Shown piece by piece: positions 1-8,638 of a stretch of DNA of 64,000 bases. The stretch comes from JAJTHB01 sp033763775 (GTDB taxonomy: Bacteria; Pseudomonadota; Alphaproteobacteria; Rickettsiales; SXRF01), in assembly GCA_033763775.1 (NCBI GenBank), contig JANRJW010000012.1, positions 179,867 to 243,866 on the forward strand. Direction: 5' to 3'. Every line of letters starts with the position of its first letter. The stretch's first letter is position 1. Under the pieces are notes generated by a model, which was not told the origin of the DNA, did no database searches, and saw only the letters and a list, made by a program, of their open reading frames with translations. Made by a program: the position numbers and the translations under genes.

Positions 1-570
1 ATGGCGGTGGGTAGCATCGCCACACACCATCAGTTTCCCGCGTTCAAGAAAAAATTCAGCGGCCTGCTTTCCGAAGGCACAGTGGCGGGCGCGCGGGTAT
101 TTCTGCTGAAGCCACTCACCTACATGAATCTCTCCGGGGAATCGGTGGCAGCCGCGGCGCAGTTTTACAAAATCCCGCCGGAGCGCATTATTGTGTTTCA
201 TGATGAACTGGATCTGCCGCTGGCCAAAATCCGCGTCAAGCAGGGCGGTGGGCATGGCGGCCATAATGGCCTGAAAAGCATCGACGCCCATATCGGCAAA
301 GAATACCACCGCGTTCGCATCGGTATTGGCCACCCGCTGCGCCCCCCGAAGCACCAAGCCACGGATGACGACGCGCCACAAATTCGCGTAGGGGGGGGTG
401 ACAAAAACCTGGTGAGCGATTATGTGCTGTCGGATTTTTCTAAAGCGGAAAAGCAAACGGTGGACGCGCTGCTTGCCGAAATCTCTCGATATATTGCCTT
501 GCTACTTACAGGCGGCGACACGACGGGATTTATGAATAAACTCGCACCAGTAAAACAAGATATTTCCTAG
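1..570 (+). CDS. pth: Peptidyl-tRNA hydrolase (5' end outside window)
   Basis: Hydrolyses the ester bond of peptidyl-tRNAs released from stalled ribosomes, recycling tRNA in the cytoplasm. The visible part carries the family signatures LLKPLTYMNLSGESV, FHDELDLP (with the conserved Asp) and GGGHGGHNGL. The usual N-terminal block (GLGNPG and the catalytic His of the HNVG motif) is missing because the gene starts before base 1, so the ATG at base 1 is an internal Met. The C-terminal half has a small Gly/Asp-rich loop (residues about 120-136) not typical of the core fold. It is followed by ychF, an arrangement common in alphaproteobacteria. Confidence 0.95.
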   Translation: MAVGSIATHHQFPAFKKKFSGLLSEGTVAGARVFLLKPLTYMNLSGESVAAAAQFYKIPPERIIVFHDELDLPLAKIRVKQGGGHGGHNGLKSIDAHIGKEYHRVRIGIGHPLRPPKHQATDDDAPQIRVGGGDKNLVSDYVLSDFSKAEKQTVDALLAEISRYIALLLTGGDTTGFMNKLAPVKQDIS

Positions 571-579
571 CTTGTTATC

Positions 580-700
580 AAAATTCATTTATATGAGACA
601 AGTTCCAGGAACAACCGACCACATCACCGCAGCGTAGCAGCGCTAAGTGAGGATGAGAGGGGCGATTGTGACGCAGAAATTGGCCATAGAAATGGATTTT
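580..700. repeat. About 120-bp hairpin repeat, copy 1
   Basis: An imperfect inverted repeat fills the pth-ychF gap. The left arm begins AAAATTCATTTATATGAGAC and the right arm ends ATTGGCCATAGAAATGG then ATTTT, so the outermost bases pair across the element. A closely similar sequence lies at 15940-16059; related hairpins of the same length are at 46083-46200 and 62825-62943. The ychF start codon lies 5 bp beyond it, so the hairpin would be in the ychF leader if transcribed from pth. Confidence 0.85.
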
Positions 701-704
701 AGTT

Positions 705-1802
705 ATGGGATTTAAATGTGGTATTGTTGGGCTTCCCAACGTTGGCAAATCAACACTCTTTAACGCCCTGCTCGCCACGCAGCAGGCGGAAGCGGCGAAC
801 TACCCGTTCTGCACGATTGAGCCAAATGTTGGCCGTGTCAGCGTGCCCGATGAACGCATCAGCAAGCTGGCGGCAATTGCCGATTCCAAGACCATCATCC
901 CCACTCAGCTGGAATTTGTGGATATCGCCGGGCTAGTGCGCGGTGCCTCCAAAGGCGAAGGCCTCGGCAACCAGTTCCTGTCGCATATCCGCGAGGTGGA
1001 TGCGATTATTTATGTGCTGCGCTGCTTTGAAGACGGCAATGTAACGCATGTCGAAGGCTCAGTCGATCCACTGCGTGACAGCGATATTATCGAAAACGAG
1101 CTGATCCTCGCCGACATGGAGTCCCTCGAAAAGCGCCTGCCGAATTTACAAAAGAAAGCCAAGGGCGGCGATAAGGATTCTGCCGCTCAGGTGGCCATGA
1201 TTGAGCGCGCACTCGCCGTGGTGAATCAAGGCAAACCAGCACGTCTGACCGAAGCAAACAATGCAGATGAGAAAAAAATCCTGCGCGATCTGCAGCTGCT
1301 CACCACCAAACCGGTGATGTATGTCTGCAATGTGGATGAAGCTTCGGCAGAAAAAGGCAACAGCTTGTCAGCCAGTGTCGCGACTAAAAAACAGGGCGCG
1401 AAAGTGGTGGTGATTTCGGCCAAAATTGAGGCGGAAATTTCCATGCTGGAAACCGAAGCCGAAAAACAGGAATTTCTTGCCACCATCGGCCTTTCCGAAA
1501 CGGGCTTAGCCCGCATCATCCGCGCCGGCTACGCGCTGCTTGACCTCATCACCTATTTCACGGTGGGGCCGAAAGAAGCACGCGCCTGGACAATTGTGAA
1601 AGGCACCGCTGCGCCAGCGGCCGCAGGCGTTATTCACACGGATTTTGAAAAAGGCTTTATCCGCGCCGAAACCATCGCCTATGAGGACTACATCGCTGGC
1701 AAAGGTGAAGCCGGCGCCAAAGAGGCCGGTAAATTCCGTTTAGAAGGCAAAGATTATGTGGTACAGGATGGGGATGTGCTCCACTTCCGATTTAATACCT
1801 AG
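705..1802 (+). CDS. ychF: Redox-regulated ATPase YchF (Obg-family)
   Basis: A P-loop protein of the OBG/YchF subfamily that binds the ribosome and prefers ATP over GTP. The protein is 365 aa, the normal length. Residues 9-16 (GLPNVGKS) are the G1 P-loop; DIAGLVRGASKGEGLGN is the G3 region; the G4 position reads NVDE rather than NKxD, as expected for the ATP-preferring subfamily. A C-terminal TGS domain ends in DGDVLHFRFNT. The start MGFKCGIVG matches the usual family N-terminus, so upstream in-frame sequence from the hairpin repeat is excluded. Confidence 0.97.
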   Translation: MGFKCGIVGLPNVGKSTLFNALLATQQAEAANYPFCTIEPNVGRVSVPDERISKLAAIADSKTIIPTQLEFVDIAGLVRGASKGEGLGNQFLSHIREVDAIIYVLRCFEDGNVTHVEGSVDPLRDSDIIENELILADMESLEKRLPNLQKKAKGGDKDSAAQVAMIERALAVVNQGKPARLTEANNADEKKILRDLQLLTTKPVMYVCNVDEASAEKGNSLSASVATKKQGAKVVVISAKIEAEISMLETEAEKQEFLATIGLSETGLARIIRAGYALLDLITYFTVGPKEARAWTIVKGTAAPAAAGVIHTDFEKGFIRAETIAYEDYIAGKGEAGAKEAGKFRLEGKDYVVQDGDVLHFRFNT

Positions 1803-1816
1803 GGTCAGGACTCATT

Positions 1817-2713
1817 ATGTTCGACCTGATCTTTAAAAAGCGAAAGCCTAAAGCTACTCCGCCCTGGGCGGCATGGCTGGTGATCGCCGTTGTACTTTAT
1901 GCACTCTTCGTAAATAATCGCACTACAGATAAACCGCAGGAACAAACATCCCTTCCTGCACCTACCACTCGTGAAACCATCGAATCACAGGTTGCGCCGC
2001 TGCAGAATCTATCATCGCGGCTGCTGCCCACCGTTACAACCAACCTGCGCGTTCAGGATCTCAAATCGGGCGATGGCACGCCTGCCGTATGCGGCCAGAC
2101 CATCAACCTGAGTTACCGCTCCAGCCTCAGCCGCGAAATGGCGATTGAAGGCGCCGATACACCCGTGAATGTAAGCTTTGTAGCGGGTGAAGGCCGAGTG
2201 ATGCCCGCGCTGGAGCGCGGCGTTATCGGCATAAAGCCCGGCGGCCAGCGCGAGGTCATCGCATCGCCCGATATGGCCTACGATGCACCCGGCTACCAGC
2301 GTAGTGATGTCCCCGCAGGCAGCAGCGTCATTTTTACTCTGGAACTCCTCTCGGCCAGCCCGCCCATGCCTGCGGCTGGCGATACGGCATTTCGCATCAT
2401 CGACACCCAGCCCGGCAGCGGCCAGATTATTTTCTGCGGCACGCGCGCTCGCGTTCACGTCAAAATTCATGATGTGCGAGGCAAAACTATCTATGACAGC
2501 ATGGAGCGTGGCACCATACTGGAATTCACCCCCGGCATGGCGCAGGTTTTTTCTGGCCTTGAGCAGGGCATTATCGGCATGAAGACCCGAGGCGAGCGCC
2601 TGCTCATTGTACCGCCGGAATTCCATAAAACCATGAAGGGCAATCCGCCGATGATTGATATTGCACTGCCCAAAAATGAAATCGTGCTTGTCGAAGTGAC
2701 AGCGCTGCCTTAA
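1817..2713 (+). CDS. Membrane-anchored protein with two FKBP-like domains
   Basis: A predicted periplasmic peptidyl-prolyl isomerase-like protein. Residues about 17-32 (PWAAWLVIAVVLYALF) form one N-terminal membrane anchor after a basic KKRKPK stretch. Two FKBP-like repeats follow (roughly 75-185 and 190-298), each with a V.PALERGVIGIKPGG- or QVFSGLEQGIIGMKTRGER-type segment and a later pattern resembling VP.GS.I.F.VELL. Several aromatic active-site residues of classic FKBPs appear to be missing, so isomerase activity is uncertain and a chaperone or scaffold role is possible. It lies 14 bp downstream of ychF and may share its transcript. Confidence 0.7.
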   Translation: MFDLIFKKRKPKATPPWAAWLVIAVVLYALFVNNRTTDKPQEQTSLPAPTTRETIESQVAPLQNLSSRLLPTVTTNLRVQDLKSGDGTPAVCGQTINLSYRSSLSREMAIEGADTPVNVSFVAGEGRVMPALERGVIGIKPGGQREVIASPDMAYDAPGYQRSDVPAGSSVIFTLELLSASPPMPAAGDTAFRIIDTQPGSGQIIFCGTRARVHVKIHDVRGKTIYDSMERGTILEFTPGMAQVFSGLEQGIIGMKTRGERLLIVPPEFHKTMKGNPPMIDIALPKNEIVLVEVTALP

Positions 2714-2756
2714 TAAGGCGATGTTTAATTTTCACCTTTTTTCTGCTTGAAAAACC

Positions 2757-3962
2757 ATGTCGTCAATCATTGCCACCCGCCTCAAAAACGTCAAACCATC
2801 CCCCACCCTTGCTGTCACCGCGAAAGCCGCCGAGCTGAAAGCCGCAGGCAAGAATGTCATTGGCCTTGGCGCCGGTGAGCCGGATTTTGATACGCCGGAT
2901 CATATCAAGAAAGCAGCGATCGAAGCTATCAATCGTGGCGAAACGAAATACACGCCGGTAGCCGGCACGCCGGCACTTAAAAAAGCCATCAGCGATAAAT
3001 TCAAGCGCGAAAATGGTCTTGATTACGCACCCAATCAAATTGTCGCCTGCGTGGGCGCCAAGCATGTCATTTTCAACGCCTTCATGGCGACCTTAAATGC
3101 CGGCGATGAAGTCATCATCCCCGCGCCCTACTGGGTCTCGTACCCAGACATGGTGATTTTTGCGGAAGGCACGCCGGTCGAAGTGAAGTGCGGCGAAGAG
3201 CACGCTTTCAAGCTCACGCCCGCCGTGCTTGAGAAAGCCATCACCCCCAAAACCAAATGGCTGATTTTAAATTCCCCCAGCAACCCCACTGGCGCCGCCT
3301 ACAGCGAAGCCGAGCTGCGCGCGCTGGCGGATGTGCTGCTGAAACACCCCCATGTCATGATCATGGCGGACGATATCTACGAGCATCTCTGCTATGATGG
3401 CTTTGTGTTCAAAACCATTGCACAGGTGGAACCAAAACTTTACGATCGCACCCTCACAGTCAACGGCGTATCTAAAGCCTACTCCATGACCGGCTGGCGC
3501 TTAGGCTATGCGGGCGGCCCGAAAGAGCTGATCGCCGCCATCTCCGACATCCAGTCTCACTCCACCTCCAACCCCTGCTCGATCACGCAGGCAGCAACGG
3601 TTGCCGCCCTGAACGGCGATCAAACCTTCCTTCAGGAGTGGAAAAAAAGCTTCGCTTCAAGGCGCGATTTAGTCGTCGCGGGCATCAATGCCATCCCTGG
3701 CCTCGCATGCTTAAAGCCCGAAGGCGCGTTTTATGTGTTCCCGAGCATGAAGGGGCTGATTGGCAAAAAAACCCCCGGCGGCACAACCATTGATAGCTGC
3801 AAAAGCTTCTGCGACTACCTGCTGGAAGAAGCACTGGTGGCCGCGGTGTTTGGCAGCGCGTTTGGCATGCCCGGCTATTTCCGCATCTCCTACGCAACCG
3901 GCGAGGCGCAGCTGAAAGATGCGCTTGGCCGCATCAAAACCGCGTGCGAGAAACTCATCTAG
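2757..3962 (+). CDS. aatA: Aspartate/prephenate-type aminotransferase (class I)
   Basis: A PLP-dependent transaminase of the alphaproteobacterial AatA/AspC type, transferring the amino group between aspartate (possibly also arogenate/prephenate) and 2-oxoglutarate in the cytoplasm. Length 401 aa is standard. Signatures include GLGAGEPDFDTPDHI near the N-terminus, the LNSPSNPTGA cofactor loop, the Schiff-base lysine in NGVSKAYSMTGWRLGY and the C-terminal FRISYATGEAQL arginine block. It stands alone, about 40 bp after the FKBP-like gene. Exact substrate cannot be read from sequence. Confidence 0.93.
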   Translation: MSSIIATRLKNVKPSPTLAVTAKAAELKAAGKNVIGLGAGEPDFDTPDHIKKAAIEAINRGETKYTPVAGTPALKKAISDKFKRENGLDYAPNQIVACVGAKHVIFNAFMATLNAGDEVIIPAPYWVSYPDMVIFAEGTPVEVKCGEEHAFKLTPAVLEKAITPKTKWLILNSPSNPTGAAYSEAELRALADVLLKHPHVMIMADDIYEHLCYDGFVFKTIAQVEPKLYDRTLTVNGVSKAYSMTGWRLGYAGGPKELIAAISDIQSHSTSNPCSITQAATVAALNGDQTFLQEWKKSFASRRDLVVAGINAIPGLACLKPEGAFYVFPSMKGLIGKKTPGGTTIDSCKSFCDYLLEEALVAAVFGSAFGMPGYFRISYATGEAQLKDALGRIKTACEKLI

Positions 3963-3968
3963 CAGAGT

Positions 3969-4388
3969 TTAGATATCACGGCCAATTTCTCTGCCAGTTA
4001 AGCCTTGGATGCGTCTTTCTTTATCAAGAGCGTTTTGGATGGTCTGGTGCGTTTGATCAAAGACGGCTTTATAGACATGACTTGATGATTTGAAACCAGC
4101 CTCATGAAGTTTGATGGCGGCAACAAAATTAATCAGCGTATCAATGGTCACGGAATCGCCATCAATAACATAAGTTTTCTTGCCGCCGGTTGCTTCACTT
4201 ACAGAAGCAGTCACTGCTATCCCCGCTTTGTCAATTTGTGGCAGAACGGCATCAGGCAGCGTCAGCATGTAGTTTTTACCATCAACCATTTGAGGATCAG
4301 CTTCCAAGCCAAGCTTTGACAGCACAAAAAACTTCTCATCAAATGGCGGTACATTAACCCGCTCCCCCAGAAATATTTTCTTTTTCAT
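3969..4388 (-). CDS. Hypothetical 139-aa protein
   Basis: Not recognised. The start MKKKIFLGERV was chosen over an upstream in-frame ATG because a GGAGAAG ribosome-binding site precedes it, and because the longer frame would read through the terminator hairpin at 4461-4487. The protein is soluble, with a conserved-looking DGDSVTIDTLINFVAAIKLHEAGF segment near its middle and a charged C-terminus. It is convergent with aatA (6-bp gap) and lies downstream of the LysR gene but beyond that gene's terminator, so it probably has its own promoter. Confidence 0.6.
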   Translation of the reverse strand: MKKKIFLGERVNVPPFDEKFFVLSKLGLEADPQMVDGKNYMLTLPDAVLPQIDKAGIAVTASVSEATGGKKTYVIDGDSVTIDTLINFVAAIKLHEAGFKSSSHVYKAVFDQTHQTIQNALDKERRIQGLTGREIGRDI

Positions 4389-4460
4389 TATACATCTTCT
4401 CCACGAAATAATACCCCAGCTTGCCAGCAACAACCGCCAAAAGCATGTGAAGATTTGATG

Positions 4461-4487
4461 AAAAAAAGGCCAGCCCGAGGGCTGGCC
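4461..4487 (-). terminator. Rho-independent terminator after the LysR gene
   Basis: Reading the minus strand, GGCCAGCCC, a TC loop and GGGCTGGCC make a perfect 9-bp stem followed directly by seven T residues. It is placed to end the LysR transcript that finishes at 4623. Confidence 0.85.
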
Positions 4488-4622
4488 ATAAGCTATAACA
4501 GGGAGGATTATCAAGCGTCGCCTGATAATGGAGTGTATAAAACTACTCTATGTTTACTATAGCTATACATTTTTTAATGAACAGAGATAAAAAAACATAT
4601 TTGTCATGCATTTTATGCATGG

Positions 4623-5528
4623 CTAGGAAGCCCTGTTCAATCCGTCCTCGGCCAGCTTTCTCATCAGGAAATCTCTGAAAACCATTAATCTTTTAGAGTT
4701 TCTCAGCTCCATGGAATAAACAAAATACACATCCGTGCGCGGGCCTTTCAGCTCAGGCAGCACACGGGTCACATTCACCACCCCCCCCACCATATAATCC
4801 GGCAGACCGGCAATACCAATGCCGCTTTCCACCGCCGCCTGAATTCCCGTGAGGCTGTTAATTTTGAACGACGCCTGACGCTCTTCGCCGCGCATCAGCC
4901 CTTCGCGCAGAATCCAGTTCACTTCGGCAAATGGCAGGCGCGTATCCTCGCCGTAGGTAATCAAGCGGTGATGAACAAGATCCTGTGGTTTTCTCGGCAC
5001 GCCATGTTCGCGCAGATAATCATTCGAGGCATAGAGCGAGTTCGCCAGCGTGATGATTTTTTTCTGCACGAGATCAGGATGGCGCGCGGGAAACAGGCGA
5101 ATCGCCGCATCCGCCTCGCGCATGGCAAGGTCAAGCTCGCGGTCATCCACCAGCAGTGTCACCACAATTTCGGGATAAAGCTCTGAAAACTCGCGCATGT
5201 GCGGCGTGAGCCACGTGGTGCCCAGCGCCACCGGCGCCGTAATTTTGAGCGGACCGCGCGGCCTGTCTTTGCTCTCCAGCAGCGCGTTTTCCGTGGCAGC
5301 AAGGCGGGAAAAAATCTCTGAAACAGTTTTAAATAATATTTCGCCCTGCTCTGTCAGAATCAGGCCGCGCGCATGACGGTGAAAAAGCTGCACATCCAGC
5401 GATTTTTCAAGCGCGCCAATCTGGCGACTGACAGCCGATTGGCTGAGCCCCATCGCCTGTCCGGCATGGGTAAAGCTACTGGCGGTCGCCACGGCGTGAA
5501 ATATGCGAAGCTTATCCCAATCGATCAT
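4623..5528 (-). CDS. LysR-family transcriptional regulator
   Basis: A DNA-binding regulator of 301 aa. The N-terminal winged HTH is clear (LRIFHAVATASSFTHAGQAM, then LSQSAVSRQIGALE, residues about 8-45), followed by a LysR substrate-binding domain (from about residue 93, GPLKITAPVALG). It resembles the regulators usually found beside oxidoreductase or efflux genes; the ligand is unknown. The nearest divergent gene is the hypothetical protein at 5724. An 8-bp inverted repeat in the shared upstream region could be its operator. Confidence 0.9.
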   Translation of the reverse strand: MIDWDKLRIFHAVATASSFTHAGQAMGLSQSAVSRQIGALEKSLDVQLFHRHARGLILTEQGEILFKTVSEIFSRLAATENALLESKDRPRGPLKITAPVALGTTWLTPHMREFSELYPEIVVTLLVDDRELDLAMREADAAIRLFPARHPDLVQKKIITLANSLYASNDYLREHGVPRKPQDLVHHRLITYGEDTRLPFAEVNWILREGLMRGEERQASFKINSLTGIQAAVESGIGIAGLPDYMVGGVVNVTRVLPELKGPRTDVYFVYSMELRNSKRLMVFRDFLMRKLAEDGLNRAS

Positions 5529-5557
5529 AAAAAAAGTGATTAAGTGACAGAGTGGCT

Positions 5558-5612
5558 AAGTGGTTTAGCAAGCACTATTTTTAACGATCTATGATGTACC
5601 AATCAACCACTT
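5558..5612. promoter_or_regulatory. Inverted repeat in divergent promoter region
   Basis: AAGTGGTT at 5558-5565 and AACCACTT at 5605-5612 are perfect complements about 39 bp apart, between the LysR gene and the divergent gene at 5724. Spacing and position fit an operator for the LysR protein. This is inference only; no LysR T-N11-A box was picked out with confidence. Confidence 0.35.
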
Positions 5613-5723
5613 ATGTTAGCTGTAGCAGTTCAATCAAAAATTTGTCCCGAAAATAAAGCTTTATACAAATTAATGAATATGGCATAGTGCGGGCTCTGAT
5701 TCATACAACCAAAAGGCACTCTC

Positions 5724-6197
5724 ATGGATAATATACGCTGGACAGAAAAAACAAGGCCGCCCCTTAAATCACCGATTCCTGAGCCAGAACTCAATCCGAG
5801 CAGTGAAGATAACGCTTTTTCAATTAAAGTGGGTAATATCGTCTTTGATTTTACTATTGAAGACGAATTATCAAGTTCCGTAAAAAAAGTGAGCATGCTT
5901 TATCACATCGACAAAGAAGACGATGTAGCAGCGAAGGCAGTTCTGCCAGTAGATCCACAAAATAATCCGGAATACGTGGCAAAAGTAATTGCAGAGAAAT
6001 TCGTGAAATTATTCAAATCCTCCGAGACGAACCCAAAGAGCCCCTATCTCATTGATGAATCAGATGACGATGGTTGTTTCACTTCACAATGCCCTAAAAC
6101 CATTGATAATAGCAGGGTTCGAACTGACGTCATGAAAACAATGGAACAGGCAGCCCATCAACTCAACAAGAAGACACCATCTCAGCCGCTTCGGTAA
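5724..6197 (+). CDS. Hypothetical 157-aa acidic protein
   Basis: Not recognised. An AAAGG ribosome-binding site lies 8 bp before the ATG. The protein is rich in Asp, Glu, Ser and Pro, with no signal peptide or membrane segment. The middle (GNIVFDFTIEDELSSSVKKV, about residues 37-56) could form beta structure, and the C-terminal third is predicted to be polar and flexible. Base composition is more AT-rich than the flanking genes, which suggests an accessory gene. It is divergent from the LysR gene. Confidence 0.55.
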   Translation: MDNIRWTEKTRPPLKSPIPEPELNPSSEDNAFSIKVGNIVFDFTIEDELSSSVKKVSMLYHIDKEDDVAAKAVLPVDPQNNPEYVAKVIAEKFVKLFKSSETNPKSPYLIDESDDDGCFTSQCPKTIDNSRVRTDVMKTMEQAAHQLNKKTPSQPLR

Positions 6198-6243
6198 AAC
6201 AAGCCCTAATTAACTTATCGATTGCGACAAACAAAGGCGCTGT

Positions 6244-7182
6244 TTAGTGCCCCGCGAGCCACTTCTCGGCTTCCAGCGCCGCCATGCAGCCCGTGCCCGC
6301 AGCCGTCACCGCCTGGCGAAAGATTTTATCCTGCACATCGCCCGCGGCAAACACACCAGCCACGCTGGTTTTGGTGGAGCCGGGGGTGGTGAGAATATAG
6401 CCCGTTTCATCCATCGCGAGCTTGCCTTTGAAAATCTCGGTGTTGGGCGAATGGCCGATAGCGATGAACGCGCCGTCGCATGTCAGTTCCTTGGTGCTGC
6501 CGTCCTTGGTGTTTTTGAGACGCACACCGGTGAGCGCGAGCGGCTCGCCGCCGCCGAGAAATTCATCCACCTCCGCGTTCCATTCCACGGAAACCTTTGG
6601 GTTCTTGAACAAACGATCCTGCGCGATTTTCTCGGCGCGCAGCGAATCGCGGCGATGAATCAGCGTCACCTTGCTGCAAATATTGGCAAGGTACAGCGCC
6701 TCTTCCACCGCGCTATTGCCGCCGCCCACCACGACCACTTCTTTGCCTTTGAAGAAAAATCCATCGCAGGTAGCGCAGGCGGAAATGCCGTAGCCGGCGA
6801 ATTTCTTCTCGCTCTCGGTGCCCAGCCAGCGCGCCGATGCGCCGGTGGCCACCACCACGCTATCCGCCGTGTAAGTATCGCCCGATTCGCCCATACAGAC
6901 AAACGGGCGCTTCGAAAAATCCACCGACATGATCATGTCGTCAATCAGCTGCGTGCCAACATGCGCCGCCTGCTTTTCCATCTGCTCCATCAGCCATGGG
7001 CCTTGCACGGCATGCTCGAAACCCGGAAAATTCTCCACATCGGTGGTGATGGTCAGCTGGCCGCCCGGCTGCATGCCGCGCACCATGATGGGTTTCAGCA
7101 TGGCGCGCGCCGCATAAATCGCGGCGGTGCAACCCGCCGCACCTGAGCCAATGATAAGGATTTTGGTGTGATGAGTAGTCAT
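6244..7182 (-). CDS. trxB: Thioredoxin-disulfide reductase
   Basis: An FAD flavoenzyme that reduces thioredoxin with NADPH in the cytoplasm. Residues 11-16 (IGSGAAG) are the FAD-binding motif, C136 and C139 of CATC are the redox-active pair, VVVVGGGNSAVEEA is the NADPH-binding motif followed by HRRDSLRAEK (NADPH-specific arginines), and GVFAAGDVQDK is the C-terminal FAD motif. Length 312 aa is typical. The DUF305 gene lies 5 bp upstream on the same strand and probably forms a short operon with it. Confidence 0.97.
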   Translation of the reverse strand: MTTHHTKILIIGSGAAGCTAAIYAARAMLKPIMVRGMQPGGQLTITTDVENFPGFEHAVQGPWLMEQMEKQAAHVGTQLIDDMIMSVDFSKRPFVCMGESGDTYTADSVVVATGASARWLGTESEKKFAGYGISACATCDGFFFKGKEVVVVGGGNSAVEEALYLANICSKVTLIHRRDSLRAEKIAQDRLFKNPKVSVEWNAEVDEFLGGGEPLALTGVRLKNTKDGSTKELTCDGAFIAIGHSPNTEIFKGKLAMDETGYILTTPGSTKTSVAGVFAAGDVQDKIFRQAVTAAGTGCMAALEAEKWLAGH

Positions 7183-7187
7183 AAAAA

Positions 7188-7853
7188 TTATTTATTACCT
7201 AACCATTCTTTCATGATGGCAATTTCCTGACGCTGACTGCGGATGATGTCGCGTGCCAGCTGACGGAGTGTTTCGTTCTTGCCATGCTTCAGGAGAATTT
7301 CTGCCATGGCGATCGCGCCTTCGTGGTGCGGGATCATGCCATTCATGAAATCAATATCAGCATTGCCAGTATAGTTGATATTCATGGCCTTGTGCATGGC
7401 CTGCATCGCGGCTTCATATTCAGCAACAACCTTGTCTCCTTCTTTCGCCGCAGCAAGGTTTGCATTATCACGCACTTCGAGCCAGCGCTTCATCTGGGCG
7501 ATTTCCACCTGCTGCATGCGGCTCATATAATCCGCGAGTTTCAGCAGTTTTTCGTCCTTACCATGCTTTTTTAACACTGCAATCATATCCACCGCGCCCT
7601 GATGATGCGGCACCATCCCGCGTACGAAATCAATATCTGCGTCGCCGGTGTAGGTGATGTTCATGGCTTTGTGCATCGCATTCGCCGCTGCGACATATTC
7701 CTTAACCGCCGCGTTTTTCTTGAGTTTTGACGGCACCTTAACACTCTGGTGATGAGCAGCGTGCTGACCGTGGCCGGCATGATGATCCATGTTGCACATA
7801 GCCTGAGCCTGAGCAGGCAGGGCAAGAGCTGCAATGACAAGCAAGGGGCGCAT
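7188..7853 (-). CDS. Exported tandem DUF305 protein
   Basis: A secreted protein of 221 aa with a cleavable signal peptide (ends about ALPAQAQAM), then a His-rich stretch (MDHHAGHGQHAAHH) and two copies of the ferritin-like DUF305 helical domain. Each copy contains a variant of NAMHKAMNI.YTG.ADIDF and a G-M-[VI]-P-H-H-[QE]-G-A motif followed by KHGK. DUF305 proteins bind metals, often copper, in the periplasm. The two halves are clearly an internal duplication. It sits upstream of trxB on the same strand. Confidence 0.85.
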   Translation of the reverse strand: MRPLLVIAALALPAQAQAMCNMDHHAGHGQHAAHHQSVKVPSKLKKNAAVKEYVAAANAMHKAMNITYTGDADIDFVRGMVPHHQGAVDMIAVLKKHGKDEKLLKLADYMSRMQQVEIAQMKRWLEVRDNANLAAAKEGDKVVAEYEAAMQAMHKAMNINYTGNADIDFMNGMIPHHEGAIAMAEILLKHGKNETLRQLARDIIRSQRQEIAIMKEWLGNK

Positions 7854-7939
7854 GGGAAACTCCTTGAAGAAAGTTAAAAAAATGACTAGTAGGAACGCCT
7901 GTATATAAGCACTCTTTGCATCAGCTTCAAGCCAAACCT

Positions 7940-8638
7940 ATGAGCTTTACCAAACCCCATCCTTTCGCGTGGCTATTTATCGTCACCAGCACACTGCTCA
8001 CCACCACGCTCGGCATCTGGCAGGTGCAGCGCCTCGCATGGAAAAATGATTTAATCGCACAGGTGCAAAGCGTTCAGAATAAACCAGCGCTCAGCGGCCT
8101 TCCTGCAAATGAAACCTTGATGCAGGAGCGCTACCGTAAAATCACCCTCACCGGCGACTTCCTCATGGATTTCAGCGTTTTCCGGCCGATGGCGATGGAA
8201 GGCGGCAAAAACGGCTTTCAGGTGTTCTCGCCGCTCAAACTAGAGGGCGAGCCGCGCATCGTGCTGGTGAATCGCGGCTTTATCAATGGCCGGATGGAAG
8301 TGGTGAGGCAGGTGCTCGAAAAGCAGAAAAACAGCGATGTCACCATCGAAGGCGTGCTGCGTGACCCACGCGAGCGCCGCTATTTCATGCCGGAAAACCA
8401 GTATGACAAGCGTATCTGGATGTATGAAGATCTGGCCACGCTGGAAAAAGAAACCGCAAAACCGGTGCTGCCACTCGTCATCGAAGAAACCACCGCCTGT
8501 AAAGATTGCGAGATGATACGCAGCGATGGCCGCGTGCGCCTGCGTAACGATCACCTTGGCTATGCCATCACCTGGTTTTCACTCACCATCATCGGCCTCG
8601 TCATGTTTGCCATCTACCACCGCAGGAAACCTGCATGA
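7940..8638 (+). CDS. SURF1-family cytochrome oxidase assembly protein
   Basis: A membrane protein that helps insert heme a into cytochrome c oxidase. The topology is diagnostic: one N-terminal membrane segment (about residues 10-30) ending in LGIWQVQRLAWK, a large external domain with VLVNRGF and an RRYFMPEN segment, and a C-terminal membrane segment (HLGYAITWFSLTIIGLVMF). The ATG at 7940 is preferred over an upstream TTG because the family start normally precedes the first membrane segment closely. Its stop overlaps the thrC start by 4 bp. Confidence 0.9.
   Translation: MSFTKPHPFAWLFIVTSTLLTTTLGIWQVQRLAWKNDLIAQVQSVQNKPALSGLPANETLMQERYRKITLTGDFLMDFSVFRPMAMEGGKNGFQVFSPLKLEGEPRIVLVNRGFINGRMEVVRQVLEKQKNSDVTIEGVLRDPRERRYFMPENQYDKRIWMYEDLATLEKETAKPVLPLVIEETTACKDCEMIRSDGRVRLRNDHLGYAITWFSLTIIGLVMFAIYHRRKPA

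Noticed and set aside
6247..7146. 299-aa open frame on the plus strand
   Set aside because: Antisense to trxB, which is unmistakable.
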